Origin: Brevipalpus yothersi
Lineage: Eukaryota > Arthropoda > Arachnida > Trombidiformes > Tenuipalpidae
Assembly: GCA_003956705.1 (NCBI GenBank)
Contig: QZCP01000844.1
Span: forward strand, 37,212-101,211
Length of the DNA: 64,000 bases
Direction: 5' to 3'
Every line of letters starts with the position of its first letter. Position 1 is the stretch's first letter. The notes beneath the pieces were generated by a model, which did no database searches, was not told the DNA's origin, and saw only the letters and a program-made list of their open reading frames with translations. Of the stretch, positions 11,066-24,417 are shown one piece after another. A program made the position numbers and the translations under genes.

Positions 11066-12618
11066 TTACTCGTCGTCTGATGAAGAGTCAGTTCGACACT
11101 GGTCAGTTGGTGGAGAATTCGGCAACTTTTTAACAACACCAACGAAAAGATTAACAGAAGATTCCTCATCCCGGATGAGGAACATGAACGGACGATCAGC
11201 AATAAAGTCTTCCTCCAGTCCATAATCTACTGCACATACCGGATACATTACAATGGCTGTTGCTGCAGTCGCTTCGGTACCTTCTCTATCAACAATGATT
11301 GCAGTTTTTTGGATTGATTTTGATCTATATTGAAATGAAATGGAGTGAATTGATGTGGAGGATAAGCCAAGCTCTTCAGAACGATACTGTTGAGCATACT
11401 GTGCAATGTATTGCAAATTTTTTTCAAAAATCTGAGCCACTACTTTGACAAAGGACGCTGATTCGAAATTTTTATCTCCTAAAATTACCTATCTTCGCAT
11501 TCATAGAACTTACATACGAATTTGAACATCAGAGATTCCTCCAAGCTCAGCAGATGGAGAAAATGGAAGCTTTAGTCCCATCCTTGGCAGTATTTCAGAT
11601 AGGTCGTGACGGTCTTCAAATTGAAAAACGGGTATCTCAATCGTCAAAAGTTTCGTATTATGAAGAGACTGTATGTATTTTTCTATTTTATCAGCCTCGA
11701 GATGGTCAATGAATCTTTGAATTGCATCTATCTCCATTGGCAAGAATATGTACATACTGGCACCTTTCCTATAGGGCAATCGAATAATCTATGTGATAAA
11801 AGATAACCATAAAAATAAAAATGATGATTGGGAAGAAAGTACTTACTTTAATTTTTTCTTCTTTCAGGTGAATAAAGTGAAAATCTTCATTTTCAAGAGA
11901 CATCGTTTGGACCATACTTTGTGTCCCATCAAAATTATTGAATCTGTGAAGATCCTCTGACGGTTCGAAGAAGGTCAACCAAAATGCTTTGAAGTAGAGA
12001 ACATTGATTAATATGAAGACATCATCTTGATTGAGATCTCCGCTAAACAATTGAGGAATCAAATTGTTTGTCTCATGAGCAACCCAGTTATTGAGCTTTT
12101 CCTCAAGAATATCTCTTCTGGTGAAGTCTTCCTTAGTGATCGAAGCTGAATAGTTGTCCTCAATCGTAGCCTGAAACAATGGTTTCAATTTGATTTTTTG
12201 ATCTATTACCACTTTATTAGCCATTCTGATAGTTAGATCTTCATCTTCTTGCTTGAATAGTAAAATTAGCTTTGACGAGATTACATAGTTAGCCATTATT
12301 CACTTGAAATGCTTATCAGATGAAAATATTCTTCGTAAAGGATTGAAATGAACTGAAGTTATATACCTTTTTCAAATGAGCTCTGACCTCGTCAATATTT
12401 CCAAATTGAGACTTCAGATGGAATATCTGCATTATCTGATCGAAAGTTTGTCCATGAGCCCCCTCAAGAAGAATCGTGAATAGAACGATTATTCCAATTG
12501 GAGACATTAAAATATGTTCGTCACTGTTCTTGGAAACTTGACGCAGAAATTCAATTGTGAATTTATCAACTGATGTTCTGAGTTGATCATTTTTCCTCGG
12601 ATGATTTCCTCCCGACAT
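11066..12618 (-). CDS. Serpin E
   Basis: Four exons: 12367..12618, 11847..12269, 11514..11788 and 11066..11324, with matching phases, giving 402 aa from the Met at 12618. Motifs: SPIGIIVLFTILLEGAHG, NNWVAHETNNLIPQLF, VLYFKAFW, and the hinge REGTEATAAT with Thr in the middle. The loop continues AIVMYPVCAVDYG before ADRPFMFLIRDEE. The C-terminus has a short acidic Ser-Asp tail (ending SSSDDE), a shorter relative of the serpin C extension. The frame stays open upstream of 12618 and includes a Met at about 12753 followed by a hydrophobic run (NLLLMILILKV), so a secreted form from an upstream start is possible. I prefer 12618 by analogy with serpins A, C and D. Confidence 0.88.
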
Positions 12619-13642
12619 CAAGAAACAACAGTCAGATTGAACTTCTTTCGTGTAAAAGCAATAAATATTGGCCTCATGTCTACAATTAATCACCTTAAGG
12701 ATCAAAATCATCAACAATAGGTTAAAGCAACAATAATTTATGATATATTTCATCAAGTGAGGATGAGAAACAATGTCAGATTCAAAAAAATAAAACATTG
12801 GCAATTATCAGAAACACTCTGGAAATGTGTTTTTCATCATATTAAATATCATTATTTATTAGAGTTAATTCAGAAGACATTGTCTATAAGGAGAGATTGA
12901 ATGAATTTTTTTGATCAGAACATGATTAAAAAAGCTAGCAATCGGATACAGATGCATTGAATTATCTAACAAGAAGCCATCTTTTCCATCCATGTTTTTT
13001 AGATCATCCAAAACAGGGCATATAAGGCTCAAGACCTCTCCTGTATGAACGAATGGGAATGAATAGCTGATCATCAAAACTTACTGCCTGAAAACTTATC
13101 AAACAATTGCTCAACCTTATGTTGCAGAATGCACTAACTCAAAGAAATAGATTCGCGACTCTACAGCTCTGAGAGCTAGTAACTCCTCTTCGATAACCTA
13201 CCAGGGCCACCGGCGGCTATCAGGCGAACGGACCTAGGGGCTGAGACAGGCACTGAGTGCTAGAAAACTACCACAAATCACTGAGTGATCACAAAAGGTT
13301 TAATTAAGGATATATTTAGATGATGAAACTTGTCCATACAATTGAACAGAGTTTCGGGTTTACAAGAAAGGGTATATATGTGTGTGTTTGATGCAGAGAT
13401 CGATTGGTCTTTATATAGCAACCAGAGAGGGAGGGAAGGAGAAGGATTAGAGAGGCTGAGGCCACTCATTGGCCGAAGACAACTTTCTCACGATGAGAGA
13501 AGTGCCAGAGGCACAGAGAGCAAGTGTAAGGGAAACATACAAAGAATGAAATTAATAAGAAAAGAGAGTAAATAAATAAAGTGAGCAAGAAGCCGAGGCT
13601 TCATCAAGGAGGACCAGATTTCCGCTCACACTTAACTCACCT
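12619..13642. other. Intergenic between serpin E and serine protease
   Basis: It holds a possible upstream coding extension of serpin E (to about 12804) and the 3' flank of the protease. A G-rich stretch near 13205..13250 stands out in base composition, but I cannot assign a function to it. Confidence 0.4.
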
Positions 13643-14515
13643 TTATTTTATATTTGATATCGACTCTCTGATCCATCCGGAGGCATCAGTCAGGTTGGCG
13701 AAGAAAGTGTAACCCCCACCACCACCACCGGAAGCGATACCTATCTGGACAATTTTTTTTCCATCTTGAATCACAAGGGGTGAGCCAGAGTCACCCTTTC
13801 TGCCACTCTTTCTCTCGGGGGGAGAACCAGCACACAATCTTGAGTTATCAATCTCATCCACGTATTTTTTCACAGCATTTGAACAAATTTTGTTCTCCAA
13901 GACTGGAATATCCACAAATCTAAGATCCACCGGTGGCTTCAGTTTGGACAACCAGCCATATCCAGCTAAGCGAGCAATTTTCCCAACGTATATGCGATTT
14001 GATAGAGGTAGGGTGATGGCTTTGGCTTTATACCTTTTGGGTCCTTCTTGATTCATTTCATTCTTGATATTATCAGCTTTGGATAAAACAATGATCGCTG
14101 TATCATTAGTGAAGTAGTGTTTTCTATCTTTTTTACGCACATCACGATAGTAAGGATGAATGATGAAACGCTCAGCAAGATATCCTCTCACTGATTTCAC
14201 TTGCTTGTATTCTTTCACACCCACTCGAACGTAAACGTGTGATGCTCTATGACCCCTGTGAACGAGGCAATGAGCAGCGGTTAAAATAATTCGGTGAGAC
14301 AGTATTGATCCACCGCAATCATAACGGATAGTATTGTTGATACTTTTGAAGTATGATCGCACGAACACAATGTATGGAACTCGACTGGGGTCGATAGATG
14401 TTCCATCCCGGATCGACACATTCCCAATGGAAGGAACACTTTTGGGGACGAAGTTTGTGTAAAGATAACCAAATTTCAATATCAAAACGATAGATACAAT
14501 CGTGGAAATTCGCAT
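13643..14515 (-). CDS. Secreted S1 (chymotrypsin-fold) serine protease, single exon
   Basis: 290 aa in one exon with an N-terminal leader (residues 1-20, MRISTIVSIVLILKFGYLYT). The catalytic triad is readable: His82 in LTAAHC, Asp138 in TNDTAIIVL and Ser243 in GDSGSP. The residue six before the active Ser, at the base of the S1 pocket, is Ser237, which favours chymotrypsin-like rather than trypsin-like cleavage. The mature N-terminus is unusual: IRDG (35-38) in place of IVGG, and no Arg or Lys directly before it, so ordinary tryptic activation is doubtful. Only two of the usual disulfides are seen (C67-C83 and the pair around 211/228); the Cys bracketing the active-Ser loop is absent. A Gly run (263-268) replaces the wall of the pocket. 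It resembles the mite group 3/6/9 and scabies protease-paralogue family; many scabies paralogues have lost the triad, and this one has not. Activity is inference. Confidence 0.9.
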   Translation of the reverse strand: MRISTIVSIVLILKFGYLYTNFVPKSVPSIGNVSIRDGTSIDPSRVPYIVFVRSYFKSINNTIRYDCGGSILSHRIILTAAHCLVHRGHRASHVYVRVGVKEYKQVKSVRGYLAERFIIHPYYRDVRKKDRKHYFTNDTAIIVLSKADNIKNEMNQEGPKRYKAKAITLPLSNRIYVGKIARLAGYGWLSKLKPPVDLRFVDIPVLENKICSNAVKKYVDEIDNSRLCAGSPPERKSGRKGDSGSPLVIQDGKKIVQIGIASGGGGGGYTFFANLTDASGWIRESISNIK

Positions 14516-15553
14516 GGTGAGATGATATAATGTTAAATCAAGATTGGAAAGATAATATTTTCAGATATCTGATCAGTTAGAATTATAAGTTTAGGAAAGT
14601 AAGACAACACAAACTACAGGGATCGAACTTCTTGGAAACTGAGAATGACCACATGAGGAAATGTGTCTCCTTTTATACCTCGGATGTGGCAAAAACTGTT
14701 CCTATTATGATATTAGACAACTGCATTCCTATCGAATGACATGTCTCACTTGGGATAAAAACTAAAAAATTTGACCAAAATGTTTTGCATACATAAGTCA
14801 AAACTTATTTCTTAAAGTCATACGAGATAATCGATGATAATTGTCTGCCGAGCTGAGACTCAGTTATTGCTTCAAGCTTCAGATGAGACGCACTTATCGA
14901 TCCAATTTGATCGTCAACTAATGGAACTTTTTTCCTTATTTTAACCATCAAAATGTCTCTGTTATGGAGTATTATGACAGAAATCAGTGCTCGGTTGGAA
15001 AGGAAAGCAATTCAGATCGAGAGTTATCCATCATGATTTTATTCTTTTTGGTCCCATAAAGTTCGCGCCATGGTAACAGTGAATCCCATGATATTTTTGG
15101 ATCGGTATTTGAAGTCCTGGCAATATTTTACATCATCAAAATCATCATCGATTGATGGCTCATGAAAATTTTTCTACAAACCACAATCTTTAGCTGAACA
15201 GACATCCATACAAATGCTTCAACAACTTCTCTATCATTTCGTTCATTGTTTTTAGATAGATTCATTCTGAGATGGAAAAGAATGTGATGAAATATCACAC
15301 CTGATAGGAAAACGTTGAAGTGACAGGAAAATCAATGGATTAAGTATTGATACAAGATGAATTAAGTTTACATAAAAATGAATATCCATTAAAATAAATT
15401 TCTAGATTTCGAATCATAAAAATTTCTTTATATTTTGAAAAAATAAGAGACCTCTATCGTGTATTGGAGTGTTAAAAAGAATGAATATAAATTCCACAAC
15501 ATAGCACAGAAATGGATCGAGCTAATAAAAAAATAATTGATTTACATTTATCT
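14516..15553. other. Intergenic, no gene supported
   Basis: Promoter side of the protease and 3' flank of the next gene. No supported coding frame, repeat or RNA gene. Confidence 0.5.
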
Positions 15554-18514
15554 TCACCATGCAAAGCAGCCACAGTGACCATAAGACGGCTCTGGAGAAC
15601 CATCAGGCCATCTTTCACATTCCATCGGGCCCACTCGATTGCCTCTCATTATCAAACAAGAGTCATAAATTTCTTTACCTCTATTCCTACCAAAACATTG
15701 TGATTTGAGACATACAAATCCGGTAGGTAACTGGTCTTGATGATCACTGAATTTGCTCTCATATGATTTTATAAATTTGATACAATCTTTGCAAATGGTA
15801 TTCCGAAGTCTCTGATTGAGCTTAATTTTGGTCTGTCCGTTCAAGATATCCACTAAAACTTGGCAAACAGAACCGAGAATATTCATCTGCAGCTTGATGG
15901 CTTCAGTTCCATCATGAGTGGATGAGATCTCTAAATTTCCATTTAATAAGGTTTCATTCATCTTCATGATGAGATTCTCCTCAATTTCATCTAGAAAGTA
16001 AGAAACAATCATAATCAGTTCATATTGAATCATATTAAGAGTTAATATTCTCACAATCGCTTGATATTCTGATAAAATAATGTGTGATTTACTCACTTGG
16101 TGCATTTTGGCTGATTTTTGGTATCATCTGTTCCACGAATTGATAAGCCTCGTGTTTAATGGAAGTGGAAGCTTTTTCAATCAATTCGCTTCTTATTGAA
16201 TCGAGTTGATCGAGAATTGTTTCCAAATTTTTAATTTTCTTCCTAATCAATTTGAGAGAGCTTGCATTGCGCTCAATTATCTGTGGAAGAGAGGTATTTG
16301 CGAAATTTTAGTCCCATAAAGTTGAATGGATGCTGAAAACACTTACATCAACTTGTTTGAATAGTTGTAGAAAAATCCTTGAATTTCCTTTCACACTCAG
16401 AATTTTAACATGATGTTTCAATGAAATGATAAGTGACTCGATCATCTTCATTGAAATCAATATGTGAAAGTGGCTACCAGTTTCGGTGACATTTTCTCTT
16501 TTGATCAGGTTTATAATGTTTCCTATGGTTGATGTGAAAAGAACGAGATTCAAATCCTCTTTCGTCTTAAAAGAATCTGTATTTTGATGAATATCATGGA
16601 AGTTCCAATACACTGGAAAGATTAAAATACAAGAATAATTATTGTCATAAAAAAATGAATATTTCAATTCATACATCAGATAAACTTTTTCTCCTGCAAC
16701 TCACATCGTATCCAATTTTGCATTGAAATATGGAATGAAACTTCATTACCAACAAATTCGAGACTTTTACAGGCATCGGAAGTGAGATCATTAGCCTGAA
16801 CAGTTAATAACAGTGAATCACGAACAAGATTTCGGAAGAATTCAGGACACAAGGACAATGGAGAAGAGTGAACATTTTTGACATTGATCAACAGTATATT
16901 GAATGCTGATTCTCTACCAAAAGTATACCAAAATCTTGGCCAATATGCTTTATCAAACGAATGGAATAAATATTTTTGAACCTCTGATTCTTGTTCATCC
17001 AATTTGGACCATGTTGATCGCCTCGATATACTGAGACCGCCAAAATTACCGATCGATTGTTTCGATTTGTCAGACTCTATTCTCGATGGTGATGAAATGA
17101 GAACATTTTGAGCGGCAAATGATAGCTTCATCACCACACGTTGACCAGATGAAGAAACAATTTGCAGATAGTTGGATAGATCGATCTGATTTTGTGGTGA
17201 AATTGGTCCTCTTCTGGCTGAATCATCACTTGATGCACTTGCTGTACAATAATCTGAAGTTTCCTCGATTCCAAGTCTTCGTATTTCTTGATCAGTTTCA
17301 GTAGCCATCAGATCTGAATTCTTAGCACCATCAATTTCATGTCCAGTTGCTGGTGTCCTACGTTTGGCACTGATTATCTTCTTAGCTTCATTGTGTACCA
17401 AAAAGGTTATCTTGGAAGATGCACATTGTGCGTGAACATCGGCAATCAAGCTGATTGGATCAAATTTATCACCAACAAAAATTTTGTTATAAGATAAACA
17501 GCAATGGAAGACATTACACAAGCATTCGAAAGGAAGATAATCCCAATAGATGGTCATTATTTTGATCGCTGCTCGAACAATTAATCGTAGCCAATGGATA
17601 ATCGATAATCTTATTCGTTCCAAATTATCGACAGTTTTCCGAATGAAAAGAACACAAAGTCTTTCCTTGGGCAATCTATGGTTAACATTCAATAATCGGT
17701 TGCTATTATTTAAATTATTTATCCAATTATTGATTTTATCTTCACTCTCTTCCGGTAATTGGCGACGTTTTTCGGCAACATTAACAAAATCATCAATTGC
17801 TACTTTTCGCTCTTTCTCAGATAGTTTCTCATAACTTTCCGCAGTGGTAAGCTTATATTTATCTTCAGTATACAGAGATTCCAATTGTCGAACATAATTG
17901 AAACCATCTTGAGTCAAGAGAAGACAATCACGCTCTGTTATTGATCGAACTTTGGCCAACAGAAGTGCTTGCAATTTAAGCTTACAAACATTCAAATTGA
18001 TTATCTGTTGATTGTCGAGAATTTTTTCGGCACATTTTTGCCTCTGAAATTGATCAAGATGCTCGAGCACAGAAACTCCTTCCAAAACAAACGGATCATC
18101 ACCCAAACACAATGGTTCACTTAAACTTTTGAGAATTTCTTCCTCTAGAATTTTGGTTTCATTGGTTGATTCTTTGACCCTTAATCCTGATAATTGTGAT
18201 TGAAATTGTTCAGGACTTTTGACAACTTCCAAAATAGTTTCACTTCTCATAGATCGAGCAAGACGAGGACAAACATTGACTTTGGTGGCTATTGTCACTT
18301 TGGCATTTTGAGATGTTCGATTTGTGGCTGAATGTACACGATTTGATGATGTTGTAATGTTGATTTTTGATGATTTGGCTAAATTAACAGAACCTTGATC
18401 TGTATTCATTTTACGCTGAATGGCGAGAACACGATTCCAGGCACCCTTTTCCACCACCGATGAATGAGGTCGAAATTTTCGAATAGGTGGTAGTGAGGAA
18501 TTGTCTTGTGCCAT
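15554..18514 (-). CDS. Unrecognised 898-aa protein, four exons
   Basis: Exons 16705..18514, 16347..16612, 16097..16280 and 15554..15990 join in phases 1, 0 and 1 through GTGAGT or GTAAGT donors. The first exon's open frame runs on past its donor to a stop near 16676, which would give a false end. The N-terminal third is Ser/Thr-rich and probably disordered. The middle is helical (about residues 140-340), with runs such as RLSIIHWLRLIVRAAIKIM. Exon 3 is a likely coiled coil (LKLIRKKIKNLETILDQLDSIRSELIEK is split here as LKLIRKKIKNLE, then TILDQLDSIRS). The C-terminus is Cys-rich (CKDC, CLKSQC and a final CGCF). No leader or membrane span. I do not recognise the family; distant similarity to a coiled-coil domain protein is possible but unsupported. 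The gene ends before TULP4 and is transcribed in the same direction. Confidence 0.7.
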
Positions 18515-18839
18515 AGCATGACAATTGAGGGAAAAAGATTACACTCGAAAATCGATAATGAAAAATTTGATTGAAAAATTGTAACACTAACTCTTTCACT
18601 TGTCAAGTACAATACCAGTCAAGGAACAATTGATCTGTCTACACATACACAGAATTTGTATACCTCGTGACCAAACTATTGGTTGCCATGGCTTATCAGA
18701 ATACAGAATACAGAATAGAACTATCTATCACAACACAAAATTCTAATATGAGTTCAATGAACTTTTCATCTCTCCCATTTCCTTTCCTTCAGGGCAATAA
18801 TTATGAAGGTCAATATTTCCATACCTGAATAGAAATATC

Positions 18840-18891
<52 letters not shown>

Positions 18892-19284
18892 TGTCAAATC
18901 TATCTGAGGTGGAGAATAGAAGAAACCTCTTGGAAATAGCACCCAATATTATCGATTCTTTCAAGACAAGCTTTCAAGATGATTGAAAAACTTGAGATTG
19001 TCTCACCTTGGTTCTATTGTTTCTATCCTTAAACTGTTGGCCGAGACCTCAAGATATGAGAAGGAATCGATCTTCGAATTCATGGTCAATGACATTCACG
19101 TAGGCTCTGATCGATTTATGGAGGTCTAATTAAAATTGAGATCAACGTTTTCAATTAAATCTGCGAACACTCAATTACAATCAGTTGGTGTTCTCATAGA
19201 CATGATGCGGAATGTGCAAAAATTTGACAAGATTGATTTGTTTCAAAGCTGCTGTTGGATACACTAGCAACATTGTATACATTT
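18515..19284. other. Intergenic between TULP4 and the 898-aa gene
   Basis: Contains a CT microsatellite at 18845..18888 and otherwise no supported gene. Confidence 0.6.
18845..18888. repeat. (CT)n microsatellite
   Basis: About 22 tandem CT units, uninterrupted. Confidence 0.97.
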
Positions 19285-22200
19285 TTATTTGAGTCGTTGT
19301 GTTACATTGGCTAAAGCTACACCAAGTGCCTGGAGAGCACTGAAAGGATATTGAAAGTCCAATGTGTAGGCATTATCATCTATTCGGCCGAATTGCATAA
19401 CCTAATTTGAAGGAGAGAGAAGTTGAGAGAAAATTAATGAATTTCAGCAAAACTCTGAGGTAATTTCGAAAGAATTCAACTCACTTGTTTTCCTTGATGT
19501 TCAATTTGGAAATTTTTCGCTGATTCTTGGGTAACACGACCTCCAAAATCAAGCTGATAAACTTGATTCACTTCATTCCATAGAGGTGCTTTATTATGCA
19601 ATAAAAATTCTCTTCCTGCATGGTGTCGAGAGTGATTCATATTATGGCTATCCGGTTGAATGCGACTAGATCTTCGCTTGACTTTAATGTGCCTCCGAAT
19701 TGTTGATCGCTGGAATGAGCCTAAATTTTTGAAATCATTGCTCCACAGATCGTCTTCACTACCATTGTCATCGTCAGAGCTACAATCAAAATAATTTAAT
19801 CTGGAACGAAAGTAATCAGAGAAAAATTGAATCAATGAGAATTGTTTTTCAGAATGACAGCAATTTGCACCATGAATCTGCGAATTTTTTCGAGAAAAAT
19901 GTTACTTACTTTTGCTTCATAGCCTTTCGAAACATTGTTGGACTGTAGAATATACTTTTGCCTTCTGCTTTTCGTTTGTTTTTCTTTTCTGATAGAGGTG
20001 AAGCTGGTAAACTACGATTAACGAAATCATTTCGAAAATTTTTGGCCAAATTTATAGCATCAGAACCCATCACTGGTAGACCTAGGCTACCTCGATGCTG
20101 ACCAATGTAATTACCACTTTCGCTGTTAACTATTCGAGAAGATGATCTACTAAAGACTGAGCCAATGCTGGGAGGAGGCTGAGTAATGACCAGAGAATTG
20201 TCTCTCAAGAGATGATTTCCTTCATTCAAACTGTTCAATATTTCATCACAATCGAAACTCAACAGCTTCTGTCGATTCTGGATGGCAGAAGGTGTCAACA
20301 GTGGCTGATTGAGATCATAATCAGAACCACAGCTTCCCGCATCATCTCGTTTCCGGTGATCAGAACATGGCCGACCAGTGTTGAGGAAACTTTTTGATGT
20401 ACAATTTTCACTCATTGAAGAGCTTGATTCAGTTTCCTCATCACATTTACAGAATGTAGACGATGATGGAACACCTTTGATACTTTCCTCACTTTCATCT
20501 TCATCCTCATCCAGAGACATACAATTTCGATGTCTCTCCTTACCATTCCTTGTCAATGTACTATGTCCACTACTCGGTGGATGATGATCAGGTGTTGTTC
20601 GACCGGCAATACTGTTAGCACCACTTGATCTACTGGTAGACAGTGTGTATCGTCTTTGATGAGATGTGTGTTGAACAAAATTTTGTGTCTCAATATTGGC
20701 ACGTAAACAGGTAAAATCGGTGGTTGAACTTGAACCATAGGAACTATTGTGATCAGTGTTATTATTATTATTGGAATGATTATTATGATACGACTGTTGG
20801 TGTTGGTGATGATGGGGTGATCGATGATTATATTGAGCGATAGATGAACGATTTCGACAGAATAAAAATGATGGTGATCTTCCTACAACTAAATTTGGAT
20901 CATTGGTAATATCATCTATTTCTTGTTCGTCAATATATTTGATATCATGTTGTCCAGATGAGGCTGAATATGGTTGATAACGGGCTACACTATACACACA
21001 TGAACTACCTGACAGACCATCAATTTGACCATTTGACAACAAAGGGGTTGAAGAGGTACTGAAACCAGGTGAATACTGAAGTGGTAATGATGAAAATGAT
21101 GATGAAGATGAGCAAGTCGGATGTTGTACAGATGATGATGTTGGAGTGGTAGATTGATTCCGTTGGACGGTGGCTGTTGGTGAGGTTACCATTGAATTGA
21201 TCGCGATTGGGCTTCGATGATGATGAGATGATCGAAATGATCGACGATTTTGATCATACAGCTTGAGTGATGGTGGAGGTCTAATTGAGCCATTAACGGT
21301 AAATGAACGTTCCAAACTACCATGGCAAGAATTTTTGATTGGCTTAATTTCATAACCAGTAGGTTTTTCTCTCAAAGACCGTTGATTTCGATGATTACGA
21401 TGATGAGATGGGCTTGTATATCCTCGACGGAGTGGCGAAAATGGTGAAAGATTCATACCAGATCGACATGTTCCACTGTCAATGGATATTGATGAAGGCA
21501 ATTGATTACTATTATTATCGATGGAAGTTGAGAGAGTAGAAAATGAAGAAATTATCTCGCTTTTGATGTTGATCAATGATGGCTGACATGATGTACTGGT
21601 GATTGGATGTTCGGATGGCAATTTGTTTTGGCTGTTTTGGTTTAATGTACACCCTGGCCATTGTGAGGATTGAGATTCAGTTTTTAATTGATCCATGCTG
21701 ATCGGAACCATCAATTGGCTGGACTCAGCTGTAGATGATTGAACATTTGTTTGATTGTTTTGGAGACCTTCTTTGGGCTGATTTCTGATATCTCTTAAAT
21801 CAGATAGCGATTGAAAGCTGGTTTGGGTTGATACTGAAGATGATGCTGGAGCTTTTGAAGTATTGGAAGGATCAACATTATTTTCCACATTTTGACCAAT
21901 ATCCTCCGGTCCAACACTGGTCAATTCCATGCTGATCAGCTGATTAGAAGATTCTGTGGTACTCAATTGAAGTGTAAGTAGATCCTCGTTTAAATGTGAT
22001 ATCAAATTAATGTAATCTTGTCCATTGGAATCAATCAGTCCACTTTGAAATTGTGTTGATGATGAATTAAGATTGTACGGATGATCATGATGGAGATGAT
22101 GATTTGATTCTAATTGATTATGATACTGGATAGAATTATTACCATTACTGTTATGGAAAAAATAGGAGGAAGACGCTGATGAGGTAGCAGATTGATTGGA

Positions 22201-24417
22201 AATATTTTCACTTTGGCTAGCAGAATTTAACGGATAATGATATCGAAATGTTCGTCTAGGAGTCATGGGAGCTATTGGAACACAATAACTTTCATCACGA
22301 TAAGTATCATTTGTGATGCCTGATTCATCTTCATCTTCTGAACTTGTGGCCACCATCAGACCATTTCGATTGACGTACGATGATATATTCTCTGATTCAC
22401 TTAGTCTTCTAGGTCCACCAAGTTCTTTGATTTTCAAAGTCATTTGACGTGGCTGAAGATGAAGTAGACTGGTTCGATAGGCAATCGATCCTAAGCATGC
22501 TGGTAACCATGGCACAAGTCCGAGAACTTTGAACTTTGTACCCCAAATATTGGATGTTATCAGTGTTAACCTTTGACTTTCGGGCATCTCATCGGTATAT
22601 GTACTCTCAGGCTTAAAATTGGTGATCAATTGACCATTGAAAACATTGGCTTCCATATTATTGTTCGCTTCACGTTCACGATTACGACGACTTCGACGTC
22701 TTCGACGAATTCTCATGGCAGAATGCTGATAACTGGATGAATTGCTGACAGGATCCATCTCACTTTCACTGTCAGATGTGCCTGGTGTTGATGATGAATT
22801 CCAATAGTAAGTGGAAGAAATTAGCTTACTAGAATTATTTGAACGAGATCCGATGTTGCCATTGTTCGATGAATTGGAAGGATAATCTTCAAGATGACCA
22901 CTCTTCAATTCGGGATCATAGATCACAAATTCTGGTCTCAATTTACTGGTTCGTTTACCTTTCAGTATAGGCACCAGACCACCTAAATATTCAAGATACA
23001 ATACGTACGATGATGATGAACTTTCACCAACAATATTATCATTATCATGTCTAATCAGTGTACAATACAGACGAGTATTACCAACAGGTGGATTGACAAC
23101 AAATTTGGTCAAATTGCTACTATCTGGCAAATAGCAGCGTAATGTCCGGCCAAACAGACTGGCAACCAAATTTTGTAGAGAATTTGGTACCGGTAATTGG
23201 AATGCATCATGTTCAAGGGCCAATTTTTTTTGTATCGTCAATCTACACAACAATTGTAGTGATGCAATTCGCTTGGTTATCCATGCTATATGTAACACAG
23301 GTCCGGTGCCAACAAATAGCCTCTTATCATTGTGACCCCAGGTCAAAGAGCATATCGGATGGTGTGTATAGTCTAGTGTGACCTTATATCGAAGGCAACC
23401 AGATTCAGTGTAAAAGTGTATCTGATTCATGTAAGATGGTGAAGCTTCTGGTTGTTGATGGGTTGAGAATTGATTTTTTTGGGTTGATCGATTGGATGGC
23501 TGAACTATTTGATGTCCACCAACTGCCAACACTTCACCCTTATTTGACCATTCCATTTTGAGAGCAATCAGATTGGTTCGAATAATGATTGGCAATATGT
23601 CATCATAATTGCGTAGCAGATACAATACACCGTCATCAAAACAAATACTCAATATATGGCTTCGATTACCGGTATTATTAAAATTTGATGAACCATCATC
23701 TTCACTATCTTCCATCTTAAATTTTTCACTTGACCATGCCATCGAACGTATATTGTGTCCATCGCGAACCGATGTCTGTGCCACAATGGTACCATTTATA
23801 TCGATCACCAGAATGGATCCATTAGAAGTGCCAAAAATAACGTGATGATCATCTGGTGTCCATATACCACATGTGGTTGAGCATGAATCCAAATTAAGCA
23901 TCGATGACCAATACCTTTGACCAGCTACTGAGCCGATCAATACAAAACCATCAACATAACATATGAGAGCCATTCGACCATCATGACTCCATGAGAAATC
24001 GGTTACCTGAGTACTTCGATCATTGATCAATTCCACTGACCATCGACCCTCATATTTTATCCATACAAATATAATGCCACTTGAATCACATGAGGCTAAC
24101 TTTTGATATGGTTCATTCCACTTTACCAGAGTCACCTCCGATCGATGTCCGCGTAAATTGTAATTCGTTCTCGATGGCAGCTCAGATGGATCCGTTTTTC
24201 GACACCGACAAGTTGTATACGTAACACCAACAATTCCTCGACCATTCCCGAGAGCAATCCATCCATCTTGATAATAATTGGTTCGATTAAGTTTCCATCC
24301 CTCTTCATCATGCGTCTGCAATAAGCCATCGGGCACTTTACCCATCCACGATAAACTGAGTATATTGCAATCAGAATATGAATTGGGCTTCTCGATCCTT
24401 TCGAAATGTAAATGCAT
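19285..24417 (-). CDS. TULP4: Tubby-related protein 4 (WD40 plus tubby domain)
   Basis: Exons 19910..24417, 19485..19800 and 19285..19401 join in phases 2 and 0 to give 1646 aa. The N-terminus matches the TULP4 family, with WD40-type blades: [62 protein letters not shown] conserved segment follows ([14 protein letters not shown], then [19 protein letters not shown] and [10 protein letters not shown]), which is the first part of the split tubby domain. A long low-complexity Ser/Asn/His-rich linker follows (about 700-1480). The last two exons hold the tubby C-terminus: [27 protein letters not shown], then [20 protein letters not shown] and a final NVTQRLK. TULP4 is thought to be a substrate receptor for a cullin E3 ligase through a SOCS-like box; I did not locate that box with confidence. 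A long disordered linker is usual in the family. Confidence 0.96.

Noticed and set aside
11325..11440. Upstream frame for serpin E last exon (MAQIFEKNLQYI)
   Set aside because: The sequence lies in the intron; the acceptor at 11325-11326 gives the conserved SKSIQK junction.
16676..16704. Extension of the 898-aa gene's first exon to its stop
   Set aside because: A GTGAGT donor at 16699-16704 joins in phase to the next exon and gives a longer protein.
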